DNA of 64,000 bases. Source: Zetaproteobacteria bacterium CG1_02_55_237 (GTDB lineage: Bacteria; Pseudomonadota; Zetaproteobacteria; Mariprofundales; Mariprofundaceae). The notes beneath the pieces were generated by a model. The model saw only the letters and a list, made by a program, of their open reading frames with translations, ran no database searches and was not told where the DNA came from. This document shows, in pieces, positions 16,661-26,147 of this stretch. Position numbers and translations under genes: made by a program. The DNA lies in NCBI GenBank assembly GCA_001871195.1, contig MNXA01000044.1:1-64000 (forward strand). The letters run 5' to 3'. The stretch's first letter is position 1. Every line of letters begins with the position of its first letter.

Positions 16661-18819
16661 GCGCCCTCCAAAACAGCGGGAAGATGTCCCGGAATGGTCA
16701 AACAGAAATGGGTCGGGCGGGCCGCAGAGAGGATGCACAGATCACCCTCATGCTCCTGGGCAATGCGCCGGGCAATGGCCAGGCCCAAACCTGAACCATC
16801 GGATTTGGTCGAAAAATAGGGTTCAAATATATGCTCCACCGCTTCAGGACCGATACCATTGCCGCTATCCTCGACATGCAGTTCGATACCCTCGCCTGTT
16901 TCAGTAGCATAAAGTTTCACATCCCCTCCCTTGGCTGTGCCGGCAAGCGCATTATCCATCAGGTTGATCAGCACTTGCCTGATCTGATCGATATCGCAAA
17001 AACAGTGCACACCCGCAGCGGGAGCTTGCATATGTACCCGTGCATACGGGGCATAAAGATCCCTCATTTCTTCAATCAACTGCAACACCGAAACCTCCGC
17101 CAAGCGTGGCTGGGGCAGTCGGGCCAGGGTGGAAAAATCGCTGATCAGGCGCTGCAGGCGTTCCACCTGAGCGATAATGGTATGCGTACAGGAATCAAAC
17201 ACATCGATATTATCCACCTGAGTGGAGAAACGCCGCTGCAGGCGCTCCGTAGCAAGCTTGATCGGTGTCAGCGGATTCTTGATTTCATGTGCCAAACGCT
17301 GCGCTACCTCAGCCCACGCCTTGCTGCGCTGCGCCTCGGCAAGGCTGCTGATATCATCCATAACGATCAGATAGCCCGACAAATCATTACTGCCAACGCC
17401 GAACAGGCGCGCTCCGCGCAGCAGAATATGCAAATTATGCTTACCCACAGAAATATCCAGCTCCCGCTGCAACTGTTCCTGACTCTGATCGCGCAGTTCA
17501 GCAACAAAGTCCCCGATAGCGCGCAGACGACCCGTGCACAGGCTTTGCACATCCCGGCCCGGAGCCCAACCGGCAGGCAGATTCAGCAAGCTACCAAGTG
17601 CTGCATTGAGCAGGCGTATTCGACCATCAGGGCCGCAAAGCAGCACACCGCTCTGCAAACTGGCCAGTAGCTTTTCCAGAATAAGCCGGCGCTGCCTGCT
17701 GTTATCCAGCGCCTCGGTCAACTCCTGCTGCGTGCGCTGCAGAGCGGCGACGTTCTGTCGCAGACGTTCAGCCATGCTGTTAAAGGATTGTACCAGAGAG
17801 CCCAGTTCGTCACGCGCCGTGGATTCGACTGAAACACGCAAATCGCCTTCACCAATACGGCGTAGCGCATAAGCCAGATGCCCGATCGGTGTGGTCAGGC
17901 GTCGGGCAAAAACAACAGCGACGCCACCGGCAATAACAACCACCAGCAGGGTGACAATCAGCATGGTGTTGGTAAAAAGACTACCGATCGCCTGCCGGTT
18001 GCGCTCTAATTCGCGGTAGGTGCGAAAATCCTGCTCAACAGCCCGCGCGCTCTTCACCACGCCGGAAGGAAGCGCAATTTCGGCGTGCAGCACACCAACA
18101 ATATTCTGCTGGTCATGCAGCGGGGCATAGCCAATCACCACCTCACTTCCACTACCTGCCTTCAGATCTGTCATCACCCGCCCTAAAGTCAAAGCAAGCC
18201 TGGCATTCTCGGCAAAAGGCTCGGTCTCAAGCGCCTCCAGTCCCCTCTGCTGCACACCGGCCAGCAAGCGTTCCCCAGGATCGAATAATTGCACCTGCTG
18301 CCACCCTTCCTTGGCCATAATGTCAGCAAGGCGGGAGGTAAGGGCAGGATAATTGATTGCGCCATCCATAGCTGCAAGTAGAGCCGGATCGGCAGTGTAC
18401 TGCTGCAGACCGCGTTTCATGTCTGTCTCGATGCGTCCATAGAAGCCGCGAGCCAGCTCCAGCGCCCGATCCAGAAGGGTATCAACACGAACGTCAAACC
18501 AGACATTCAACCCTCTTTCCATCATTTGATTGGCAGTTATCTGGGTTGTCATGGATGGAATGATAAGCATGCCAACCAGCGCCATAACCAGTTTTGCTCG
18601 CAGCCTGGATCCCGGACGCGGCTCATGCTTTTCGCGCAACAGGCGCAGACCATAATACATGGACAACACGGCCAGAGTGAGCATAAGAAAGATATTCGCC
18701 CACGAAACAAGAATATTGATGCCACTGGTTGATGTTTCTGGCCAGAGGAATACAACGCCGCCGAACAATACGCCGGATGTCAGAAGCGGCAGAAACCGCA
18801 TCAAGCCCAAGCCGTTCAT
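16657..18819 (-). CDS. ntrY: NtrY-type membrane sensor histidine kinase
   Basis: A 720-residue kinase. Two N-terminal hydrophobic segments and a further one near residues 40-60 anchor it. A large periplasmic-type region follows, then a fourth membrane segment (TLLVVVIAGGVAVVF), a HAMP domain (RRLTTPIGHLAYALRRIGEGD), a PAS-like region and a HisKA domain with the phospho-accepting His in AQRLAHEIKNPLTPIKLA. The ATPase domain has N and G boxes (QVLINLMDNAL, DSGNGIGPEA, GSGLGLAIA). It is the partner of NtrX, with which it overlaps by 4 bases. NtrYX pairs are linked to nitrogen, envelope or redox signalling in different proteobacteria. Confidence 0.92.
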   Translation of the reverse strand: MNGLGLMRFLPLLTSGVLFGGVVFLWPETSTSGINILVSWANIFLMLTLAVLSMYYGLRLLREKHEPRPGSRLRAKLVMALVGMLIIPSMTTQITANQMMERGLNVWFDVRVDTLLDRALELARGFYGRIETDMKRGLQQYTADPALLAAMDGAINYPALTSRLADIMAKEGWQQVQLFDPGERLLAGVQQRGLEALETEPFAENARLALTLGRVMTDLKAGSGSEVVIGYAPLHDQQNIVGVLHAEIALPSGVVKSARAVEQDFRTYRELERNRQAIGSLFTNTMLIVTLLVVVIAGGVAVVFARRLTTPIGHLAYALRRIGEGDLRVSVESTARDELGSLVQSFNSMAERLRQNVAALQRTQQELTEALDNSRQRRLILEKLLASLQSGVLLCGPDGRIRLLNAALGSLLNLPAGWAPGRDVQSLCTGRLRAIGDFVAELRDQSQEQLQRELDISVGKHNLHILLRGARLFGVGSNDLSGYLIVMDDISSLAEAQRSKAWAEVAQRLAHEIKNPLTPIKLATERLQRRFSTQVDNIDVFDSCTHTIIAQVERLQRLISDFSTLARLPQPRLAEVSVLQLIEEMRDLYAPYARVHMQAPAAGVHCFCDIDQIRQVLINLMDNALAGTAKGGDVKLYATETGEGIELHVEDSGNGIGPEAVEHIFEPYFSTKSDGSGLGLAIARRIAQEHEGDLCILSAARPTHFCLTIPGHLPAVLEGA

Positions 18820-18931
18820 ATTAACTCAGTCTTGAACAACTGACGGCAGGAAGTCGCCAGCCAATCATTCTGCTATTAAGTCTTTCACACATGCTCAATA
18901 CGCACAGAGAGGTGACGCCTCAGATCACAAT

Positions 18932-19483
18932 TCATGGCATCAATAATTCGGTGGCCGCCGTACCACTCTTGGTGCCAAACCACGATGCCCAAAAATCATC
19001 CCGCCTCTTGCCTTCCCATTCGCTGACCGTCACCGCAACGACATAAGCCTGCCCGGAACTCAACAGGCTTCGATCCACAACCGGGAAATCGGACAAGGTA
19101 GTAAGAAACTTGATCGCCTCTTCAAGCGAGAATACACGCCGCGTAATACCGCTGGTCAAATCCTCCAGCTTCCAGCTGCGCGATACCAGGTCGGGAACCA
19201 CCTGACGATTCACCAACACGCTCGCTACGGTATTGTTAAGCCAGTATTTTCGTTCAATAACAACGCTAATCTTCCACTCAACACTAATCTCGCTACCTTC
19301 ACTGAGCGCCCGACTCATCCCCTCCGGCGGATCATGTATCACCGCATTACAGCTTAGCACATCTCCCTGAACAGCCACCTTAAAATCCATGGCAGATGCG
19401 GCCTGAGCATAGACCACTGGCAGGCAGAAAAGGAGCAGCCAAAGGGAAAAATGCCACATGCGGCGAAGGTATAAGTTGGTCAT
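18932..19483 (-). CDS. DUF4390 secreted protein
   Basis: A 183-residue protein with an N-terminal hydrophobic signal/anchor (WHFSLWLLLFCLPVVYAQA) and a beta-rich body containing EWKISVVIERKYWLN. Position directly before ntrY and the general pattern fit the DUF4390 family, which is commonly found upstream of ntrYX in beta- and related proteobacteria. Its function is unknown; a periplasmic input to NtrY is plausible but unproven. A 112-base gap separates it from ntrY with no terminator. The start at 19483 lacks a clear ribosome site; ATG at 19459 is an alternative. Confidence 0.7.
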   Translation of the reverse strand: MTNLYLRRMWHFSLWLLLFCLPVVYAQAASAMDFKVAVQGDVLSCNAVIHDPPEGMSRALSEGSEISVEWKISVVIERKYWLNNTVASVLVNRQVVPDLVSRSWKLEDLTSGITRRVFSLEEAIKFLTTLSDFPVVDRSLLSSGQAYVVAVTVSEWEGKRRDDFWASWFGTKSGTAATELLMP

Positions 19484-19584
19484 CGGCTGGTATTGTAGCA
19501 GCAGCTTTGCATATGCAGAAGGAAGGAAGAAGCAATCTCGAATTCTATTGCCAATTTACACTGGCACCGGCTAGCTTCTTAAGT

Positions 19585-20034
19585 ATGTCAGCCATCAGCA
19601 TTGAAGACAGCCTCCTTGCAACCGAATACACCGTGCGTCAGTCCGACCTGAATGGCTACAAACTGCTGCACGGTGGCCGATTGTTAACACTCGCAGATGA
19701 AATTGGCTTTCTGGCCGCACATCGATTCTGTGGCCACGACTGCCTGACTGTAGCCGTGCATAGGGCTCGCTTTCATCGTCCGGCCAGACTCAATGATAGC
19801 ATTAATCTGAAATCGCAGGTGGCGCTTACCGGCAGAAGCAGCATGTGGGTCTCCGTCACTGTGACAAACAGCAAGGGCGAACCCCTGATGGATGCCGTTG
19901 TTGTCTATGCAGCTGTTGATGATCAGCATCGACCCGTTCGGGTTAGCCCGATTCAGGGCATGAGTGAAGCGGGACAAACCCTGCAAGATCACATGCAGCA
20001 ACTAAAAACAAGCGTGCATGGAGATAAACCCTGA
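19585..20034 (+). CDS. Hotdog-fold acyl-CoA thioesterase
   Basis: A 149-residue single hotdog-domain protein. The N-terminal part has QSDLNGYKLLHGGRLLTLADEIG, which matches the acyl-CoA thioesterase pattern of an aspartate/asparagine, then HGG, then a central-helix Asp. The start at 19585 places the domain at the usual distance from the N-terminus but has a poor ribosome site. An upstream in-frame ATG at 19513 would add 24 residues without family character. It probably hydrolyses an acyl-CoA or acyl-thioester; the substrate is not evident. The stop overlaps the apparent CTG start of the next gene (CTGA). Confidence 0.75.
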   Translation: MSAISIEDSLLATEYTVRQSDLNGYKLLHGGRLLTLADEIGFLAAHRFCGHDCLTVAVHRARFHRPARLNDSINLKSQVALTGRSSMWVSVTVTNSKGEPLMDAVVVYAAVDDQHRPVRVSPIQGMSEAGQTLQDHMQQLKTSVHGDKP

Positions 20035-20783
20035 GCCCGACAAGCACTCCCGACACATTAAGACTGGCCAGTTATAATATTCAGGCCGGTATCGGCAGCC
20101 GGCACATGCGCCATATGCTGACCTACAGCTTCCGCTATGTACTACCCCACCGTCAGGCCATTGCCAATCTCGACCGCATCTCCGAGCAGATGCAGGGATT
20201 CGATTTGGTTGGCCTGCAGGAAGCAGACTGCGGCTCTTTCCGCAGCAATCAGATTCAGCAGGCACAATACATTGCCTTTCACGCGGATATTCCTTATTGC
20301 CTTACGCAGGTCACACGCGATATCGGCTCCATTGCCAGCATCGGCCTGGGCTTGCTCAGTCGCTTCCCCTGCACCCATGTGGAACAACACAGACTCCCTG
20401 CTTCGCGTCATGGTCGCGGTCTGTTAAAAAGTGTGCTTCATATTGCCGGCATGGAGGTGGCTGTTTTTGTGACCCATCTTTCGCTGAAACAGTCCAGTCG
20501 CGTCCGCCAGTTGCGCTATATTGCTCAGCATATGAATAAGTATGAACACGCCATTTTGATGGGGGATTTGAACTGCGAACCCGATTCCAGTGAGTTTCAT
20601 ATGCTGCTTGATGAGGCAACACTTCACCCGCATGGCAACCCGCCGGCATCCTTTCCAAGCTGGCAGCCACAACGCCGCATTGATCATATCCTGACGCGAG
20701 GAAGACCGCGCGTGACAAGTATCGAGGCAATCCCATTCGTCGGATCAGATCATCTTCCGGTAGTCGCCGAGGTGGCAATCTAA
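20031..20783 (+). CDS. Endonuclease/exonuclease/phosphatase (EEP) family hydrolase, apparent CTG start
   Basis: A 250-residue EEP-fold metal-dependent hydrolase. The conserved first strand LRLASYNIQAGIG with its catalytic Asn lies upstream of the first ATG (20106), so the gene must start earlier. The frame is open back to a TAA at 20025-20027. The only candidate near a ribosome site is CTG at 20031, with GGAG at 20020-20023 and a 7-base spacer, overlapping the preceding stop as CTGA. Other catalytic motifs are GLQEAD, MGDLNCEPDS, RIDHILTRG and SDHLPVVAEV. The substrate could be a nucleic acid, phospholipid or phosphoester. Coupling with the thioesterase gene is clear. Confidence 0.8.
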   Translation: MSPTSTPDTLRLASYNIQAGIGSRHMRHMLTYSFRYVLPHRQAIANLDRISEQMQGFDLVGLQEADCGSFRSNQIQQAQYIAFHADIPYCLTQVTRDIGSIASIGLGLLSRFPCTHVEQHRLPASRHGRGLLKSVLHIAGMEVAVFVTHLSLKQSSRVRQLRYIAQHMNKYEHAILMGDLNCEPDSSEFHMLLDEATLHPHGNPPASFPSWQPQRRIDHILTRGRPRVTSIEAIPFVGSDHLPVVAEVAI

Positions 20784-20828
20784 GCTGTCAGGCGACTGCT
20801 GCGTTAAACAGAAAAGAAAAGTGATGGC

Positions 20829-20858
20829 AAAAAAAAGACCCTGGCAAAAGCCAGGGTC
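20829..20858 (-). terminator. Strong Rho-independent terminator
   Basis: GACCCTGGC and GCCAGGGTC pair perfectly around TTTT on the minus strand and are followed by eight Ts. It terminates leftward transcription from tRNA-Gln, about 140 bases upstream. Confidence 0.9.
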
Positions 20859-20996
20859 ATAATAGTCCGGCGAAATTTTAGGGAGGGGAGGAGGGAATCG
20901 CGCCGAACTAGGCGCAACCTTATGTCCCTATTATTGAAAAAAGATGAAATGCCAGTTAAAAAACATTTAATCTTTTCACAAAGTCCCATTTCAAAC

Positions 20997-21070
20997 TGGC
21001 TGGGGGACGAGGATTCGAACCTCGGTTGACGGAGTCAGAGTCCGTAGTCCTACCGCTAGACGATCCCCCA
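20997..21070 (-). tRNA. tRNA-Gln, anticodon CTG
   Basis: The reverse strand reads as a 74-base tRNA starting TGGGGGATCG with acceptor partner CCCCCA, discriminator G and an encoded CCA. The anticodon stem ACGGA/TCCGT holds the loop CTCTGAC, giving anticodon CTG for CAG glutamine codons. The T-arm contains GGTTCGAATCC. Confidence 0.97.
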
Positions 21071-21174
21071 TTTGGGAGCGCGAACTATAAGAATGAAGCT
21101 TGCCAAGTCAACCTCATCAGCAGGCAGCCTGGGTATGCACGAACGAAATATCTCCATTCCTGGAAATTTGAAAC

Positions 21175-21729
21175 TCAGGCAACAATAGACTGGCGAATTT
21201 CCGCCGCCTTTTCCTCACCGCACAAACGGGCAACCAGACGCAGGGAAAACTCCACCGCAGTGCCTGCTCCACGACTGGTGATGAGAAAATCATCCTCCAC
21301 CACGGCATCATCCACATACACGCAAGAAGGCTGTAAAGCCTCCATCTCGGAACGGCAAGCGGGATAGGAGGTTACCCGTCTGTCCGCCGTCAGCCCGTAG
21401 GCCGCGAGTGCCGTGGGTGCGGCACAAATGGCAGCAATGGATTTGCGCTCGGCCCGCAATCGCTCAACCACCGTCTTCACATGCGCGTCATCGCGCAGCA
21501 GATGGGCATTGGGCAGCCCTCCGGGCAACACCACCATATCCCAGTTGTCATTCATCACATCACCCAGCGCAGCATCGGGAAAAATGCCAATACCGGAGCG
21601 GCCAGTCACAGGGGCACCATCAAGACTCGCCATGCAAACCTCAACACCGGCGCGGCGCAAAACATCCACCACCGCAACAAATTCGATTTCCTCAACACCA
21701 TTGGCAAACGGAACCAACACTCTGATCAT
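21175..21729 (-). CDS. DJ-1/PfpI family protein (YajL-like)
   Basis: A 184-residue single-domain DJ-1 superfamily protein. The start at 21729 follows GGAGG with a short spacer and begins the typical first strand MIRVLVPFANGVEEIE, which includes the conserved Glu. The nucleophile-elbow cysteine is in AAICAAPTALAAYG, and PGGLPNAHLL matches the family. DJ-1/YajL proteins act as chaperones, deglycases or stress-response factors; the exact activity cannot be read from sequence. It is divergently placed from the acyltransferase gene. Confidence 0.88.
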   Translation of the reverse strand: MIRVLVPFANGVEEIEFVAVVDVLRRAGVEVCMASLDGAPVTGRSGIGIFPDAALGDVMNDNWDMVVLPGGLPNAHLLRDDAHVKTVVERLRAERKSIAAICAAPTALAAYGLTADRRVTSYPACRSEMEALQPSCVYVDDAVVEDDFLITSRGAGTAVEFSLRLVARLCGEEKAAEIRQSIVA

Positions 21730-21897
21730 GTCATACCTCCAATGATCGATATCCGACTTGTACCACCGAATACACCGAACAGGAATCCCTGCATCAGCCG
21801 AACCCCCCTCCTGCGCTGTCATTCGCCTGCCATGCCTATGTAATTAACGTGTCATTAGTCAGCAGCATCATGCTGGCAAACGACATGGAGGAATTGC

Positions 21898-23619
21898 ATG
21901 CTGAATGTCGAAGCGCTGACTGCGGAACACCTGCCGGGACTGCAAAAAAAACCGGCACTGCTGCGTAAATCGCTGAAGGCCGCATTGCGCATCCTGTTTC
22001 ACGAAAAGCAATTGCACCGCTTTCAGGCAAGTTACCCGCATCTCGAAGGCTTCGATTTTGTCGATCAGTTCCTCGAACACTTCGATTTCAGTTATTCGCT
22101 GCGTGGCAACGAGCGCGAATGCATTCCGCAATCCGGACGTGTTGTCATCATTGCCAACCACCCCATCGGCACGCTCGACGCCGCCGTACTGATTCGTCTT
22201 GTCGGCGAAATCCGGCGTGACGTCAAGGCGGTAAGCACGCAGGTCCTGTCCGGCATCAAACCACTTTCTCCGCTACTCCTGCCAGTTGATAACATGGGAG
22301 GACGAAGCAGTCGGGAACAGCTCAAAGCCGTTTATCGTCATCTGGAAAACGAAGGTGCGGTCATAATCTTTCCGGCCGGCGAGGTCTCCCGCATGAGTCC
22401 GGCCGGTATTCGCGACGGGCACTGGCACAGCGGCTTTCTGCGCATCGCCACGGCCACACGTTCGCCAATTCTTCCGGTCTACATCGATGGCAGGAATTCA
22501 CTGTTCTTCTATGCCCTGTCACTTTTTTCGCGGCCCTTGTCCACCCTCTGGCTGGTTCGCGAAATGTTCAAGCAGGCGAGCCGCTCGGTGCATATCTCCA
22601 TCGGCAATCCAGTGTCCTTCGACAGCTACCAGCGCACGCATCTGCCACTGAAATCGCGCGTCAAACTGTTCCAGCGACATGTCTACCGCATCGGCAAACA
22701 GAAAGAGCCGGTCTTCGCAACGCAGCGGGCCATCGCGCATCCTGAAGACAGGCAACTACTAAGACGGGAAATCCATGCCTGCGAATTACTCGGCAAAACC
22801 CGCGACAACAAACAAATTTACCTGTTCGACTTCAACCCCGATTGTTGCCTCATGCGGGAAATCGGTCGCTTGCGTGAAATCGCCTTCCGAGCGGTTGGAG
22901 AAGGCACCGGACAACGCCGCGATGTCGACCCCTTCGACCGCCATTGTCGGCAGATCATCCTCTGGGACGAGGCAGAGCTTGAAATCGTGGGTGCCTACCG
23001 CATGCGCGACACCCGAAATCATGCTCAACAGGCAAGCGAAATCTACAGTGCAACCTTATTCGATCTTCAGCCCGCCATGCAACCGATTCTTGAGAAAGGC
23101 CTGGAACTTGGCCGCAGTTTTGTGCAGCCACGCTACTGGGGCAAGCGCAGCCTTGATTACCTGTGGTTCGGTATCGGCGCCTTCCTGCGCAACAGCCCCG
23201 ACTACCGCTATCTGTTCGGGCCGGTGAGCATCAGCGATACCTATCCAGCAGCGGCCAAAGATATGCTGGTTTATTTCTACACCACTTATTTCGGTGAGCA
23301 GATAGATACAGCCAAGGCTCGCATACCGTATCGTCTAAGTGCCGATACCATTCAGCAAATGCAGGAAGTTTTCTGTGGCACAGACAGTAAACAAGACTAC
23401 ATCGTGCTGAAAAGCCGGCTAGGTCATCTGGGCTGCAGCGTTCCAACCCTGTTCAAACAGTACGGTGAATTATGCGAAGCCGGTGGTGTACGTTTTCTGG
23501 ATTTCAATATTGACCCTGATTTCGCCGATTGTGTGGATGGATTGGCAGTCGTTGATCTTGCCATGCTGAAAAAGTCGAAATACAAACGTTACATCGATCC
23601 GACAGGACTAGAGGACTAG
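21898..23619 (+). CDS. Two-domain acyltransferase resembling ornithine lipid synthase OlsF
   Basis: A 573-residue fusion. The N-terminal half (to about residue 270) is a PlsC/OlsA-like lysophospholipid acyltransferase with NHPIGTLD as its active-site block and FPAGEVSRMS as its second motif. The C-terminal half resembles the OlsB/hemolysin-type GNAT N-acyltransferase domain, with EIVGAYRMRDT, ELGRSFVQPRYWG and YRYLFGPVSIS. In OlsF the C-terminal domain attaches a 3-hydroxy fatty acid to ornithine and the N-terminal domain adds a second acyl chain, making phosphorus-free membrane lipids. GGAGGA precedes the start. Another amino acid acceptor is possible. Confidence 0.8.
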   Translation: MLNVEALTAEHLPGLQKKPALLRKSLKAALRILFHEKQLHRFQASYPHLEGFDFVDQFLEHFDFSYSLRGNERECIPQSGRVVIIANHPIGTLDAAVLIRLVGEIRRDVKAVSTQVLSGIKPLSPLLLPVDNMGGRSSREQLKAVYRHLENEGAVIIFPAGEVSRMSPAGIRDGHWHSGFLRIATATRSPILPVYIDGRNSLFFYALSLFSRPLSTLWLVREMFKQASRSVHISIGNPVSFDSYQRTHLPLKSRVKLFQRHVYRIGKQKEPVFATQRAIAHPEDRQLLRREIHACELLGKTRDNKQIYLFDFNPDCCLMREIGRLREIAFRAVGEGTGQRRDVDPFDRHCRQIILWDEAELEIVGAYRMRDTRNHAQQASEIYSATLFDLQPAMQPILEKGLELGRSFVQPRYWGKRSLDYLWFGIGAFLRNSPDYRYLFGPVSISDTYPAAAKDMLVYFYTTYFGEQIDTAKARIPYRLSADTIQQMQEVFCGTDSKQDYIVLKSRLGHLGCSVPTLFKQYGELCEAGGVRFLDFNIDPDFADCVDGLAVVDLAMLKKSKYKRYIDPTGLED

Positions 23620-23628
23620 GGGTTTTAC

Positions 23629-24360
23629 ATGTGGATGGCTCCCTCTTATCTTCCTGATATGCGTTTTCTGATTATCCAGCACCTGGACATTGAACCGCCG
23701 GCACTCATTGCCGATGTGCTGCGCAATGCGAGGCATGAACTCAGTTACGTGCATTTATCGAAGGGCGAAACCTTGCCACAGAACACGCATGATATTGCCG
23801 GCGTTATCATCATGGGCGGCCCGCAATCGGCCAACGACTCCCACCTGCCATACATTCAGGCAGAACTAAAATGGCTTGAGCAAGGTATCCGCGAGGGCCT
23901 GCCGATGCTTGGCATCTGCCTCGGTGCCCAGCTCATGGCCAAGGCAGCCGGAGCGGCTATCACCGCATCACCATCCCGGGAGTTGGGCTGGTATCCGGTT
24001 TTTCCTACATCGAATGCAGCAAACGACCCACTGTTTTCATTCCTTCCCGAAAATGGCTTGCCTGTTTTCCAATGGCACGGCGAAACATTTTCAATCCCCG
24101 ACAGCGCAAGCCCGATTGCCACACACCCGGAGGTGCCGGCGCAGGCATTCCGGCTGGGAAAAGCCCAATACGGCATGCAGTTTCATTTCGAGGTCGATGC
24201 ACCACTTATCGCACAATGGATTGATGCCGGTGAAAGTGAACGGAGTCACCTCGGTCCACAAGGCATCAGCGAGTTGAACACTCAAACCACTCTCTACCTT
24301 GATGCCACCCGTGGGTATGGCCGACAGATCGTGTTGAACTGGTTGTCATTACTAGACTGA
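23629..24360 (+). CDS. Class I glutamine amidotransferase-like protein
   Basis: A 243-residue stand-alone GATase I. The nucleophile cysteine is in MLGICLGAQLMA, and the His-Glu pair of the triad is in MQFHFEVD. GMP synthase-like strands (IIMGGPQSAND) are present. No synthetase domain is attached, so the acceptor of the ammonia is unknown; such proteins may also hydrolyse gamma-glutamyl compounds. It starts 9 bases after the OlsF-like gene, so the two are probably one transcript. ATG at 23659 would also begin at the first strand but has no ribosome site. A strong terminator follows at once. Confidence 0.85.
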   Translation: MWMAPSYLPDMRFLIIQHLDIEPPALIADVLRNARHELSYVHLSKGETLPQNTHDIAGVIIMGGPQSANDSHLPYIQAELKWLEQGIREGLPMLGICLGAQLMAKAAGAAITASPSRELGWYPVFPTSNAANDPLFSFLPENGLPVFQWHGETFSIPDSASPIATHPEVPAQAFRLGKAQYGMQFHFEVDAPLIAQWIDAGESERSHLGPQGISELNTQTTLYLDATRGYGRQIVLNWLSLLD

Positions 24361-24366
24361 AAAAAC

Positions 24367-24397
24367 AAAAGGGCGCGGCCATTGGCCGCGCCCTTTT
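24367..24397. terminator. Bidirectional Rho-independent terminator
   Basis: A 10-bp perfect stem (GGGCGCGGCC/GGCCGCGCCC) with a 3-base loop is flanked by AAAA on the left and TTTT on the right, so it works for both the rightward amidotransferase gene and the leftward ammonium-transport operon that converge here. Confidence 0.92.
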
Positions 24398-24415
24398 CCT
24401 TTGACACAACAGGCC

Positions 24416-25627
24416 CTAATGACCAGCCATGTCCTGTTCCGGATTGGAACTGATCTTGTGAATGGCCAGATCTGCTCCCTGATACTCATCCTCTTCGGAC
24501 AAACGGATGCCGATGGTGGCCTTGATGGCGCCGTAGACGACAAAACCACCGGCCACGGCGATGCTCAAACCTGTAAGCGTACCAATCAACTGGGACATGA
24601 AGGTGACACCGCCTGCTCCACCCAGAGCGGTGGAGCCGAAGATTCCGGCAGCAATACCGCCCCATACACCGCAAGCACCGTGCAGTGGCACCACGCCAAG
24701 CACGTCGTCGATTTTAAGATGGTTCTGCACAAGCTGGAAGCCATAAACAAAAGCTGCGCCGGCGATACCACCAATCACAAGAGCACCAATCGGATGCACA
24801 ATGTCGGAACCGGCACAAATCGCAACGAGACCTGCCAAGGCACCGTTATGCACAAAGCCGGGATCGTTTCTGCCTGCCACCAGTGCAGCCAGCAGGCCAC
24901 CAACCATGGCAAGCAGCGAATTCATGGCCACAAGTCCGGAAGCTCCTTCGACATTGCCGGCGCTCATCACATTGAAGCCGAACCAACCGACACAGAGAAT
25001 CCACGAACCCAGTGCCAGGAAAGGAATATTGGATGGCAAAATCGCATTCACACGCCCACTACTGGTATATCGTCCCTTTCTTGCGCCAAGCATCAGCACA
25101 GCCCCGAGCGCAATAAAACCGCCCATGCCATGCACCACCACCGAACCGGCAAAATCATGGAACGGTGCGCCGAACATCCCTTCAAGCCACCCCTGATAAC
25201 CGTAGTTACCGGCCCAGATCAGTCCTTCGTAAAAGGGATAGACCAGCCCAACCAGCAGCACGGAGGCCAGCACATTGGGCCAGAACCGAACACGCTCGGT
25301 GATGCCGCCGGAGATAATCGCCGGAATGGCAGCGGCAAAGGTCAGCAAAAAGAAGAAATGCACCATTTCGTAGCCGTTGGCCTTCCCGCCCAGCACAGAC
25401 AGCTCGGCGACAGGGGCAAAAAAGGAGATGCCGTAGGCCACGAAAAAGCCGACAAAAAAATAAGCCACAGTGGAGAAACCGAAATCGGACAGCACCCGAA
25501 TCAGTGCATTCACCTGATTTTTTTTGCGCACCGTACCCGCTTCCAGAAAAGCAAAGCCGGCATGCATGGCCAGCACCATGGCCGCACCCAACGTTAAAAA
25601 GAAGACATCAAATCCCGCATTATTCAT
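24416..25627 (-). CDS. amtB: Ammonium transporter (Amt family), distal copy
   Basis: A 403-residue Amt channel without an obvious cleaved signal peptide, beginning in TM1 (DVFFLTLGAAMVLAMHAGFA). The pore twin histidines are in VVVHGMGGF and PLHGACGVWGG. The C-terminal cytoplasmic tail (LSEEDEYQGADLAIHKISS) is the usual PII docking region. It differs in length and N-terminus from the copy at 27359-28651, so it is a distinct Amt subtype rather than a recent duplicate. It is the last gene of the leftward operon. GTG at 25639 is an alternative start. It would import ammonium under GlnK control. Confidence 0.93.
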   Translation of the reverse strand: MNNAGFDVFFLTLGAAMVLAMHAGFAFLEAGTVRKKNQVNALIRVLSDFGFSTVAYFFVGFFVAYGISFFAPVAELSVLGGKANGYEMVHFFFLLTFAAAIPAIISGGITERVRFWPNVLASVLLVGLVYPFYEGLIWAGNYGYQGWLEGMFGAPFHDFAGSVVVHGMGGFIALGAVLMLGARKGRYTSSGRVNAILPSNIPFLALGSWILCVGWFGFNVMSAGNVEGASGLVAMNSLLAMVGGLLAALVAGRNDPGFVHNGALAGLVAICAGSDIVHPIGALVIGGIAGAAFVYGFQLVQNHLKIDDVLGVVPLHGACGVWGGIAAGIFGSTALGGAGGVTFMSQLIGTLTGLSIAVAGGFVVYGAIKATIGIRLSEEDEYQGADLAIHKISSNPEQDMAGH

Positions 25628-25689
25628 TACAACACCCACATTCCCTTATTATTATGTTCCATTCGTTAGTAAATAATTATCAGGTCTGA

Positions 25690-26049
<360 letters not shown>

Positions 26050-26147
26050 CTATTTTTCGGATCGCCACATGGTTTCGATCCCCGAATTGCAATTCGAATA
26101 CCGACAGCCTACATATTTTGGAAACGAATCGCATGCAGCGGCATACC

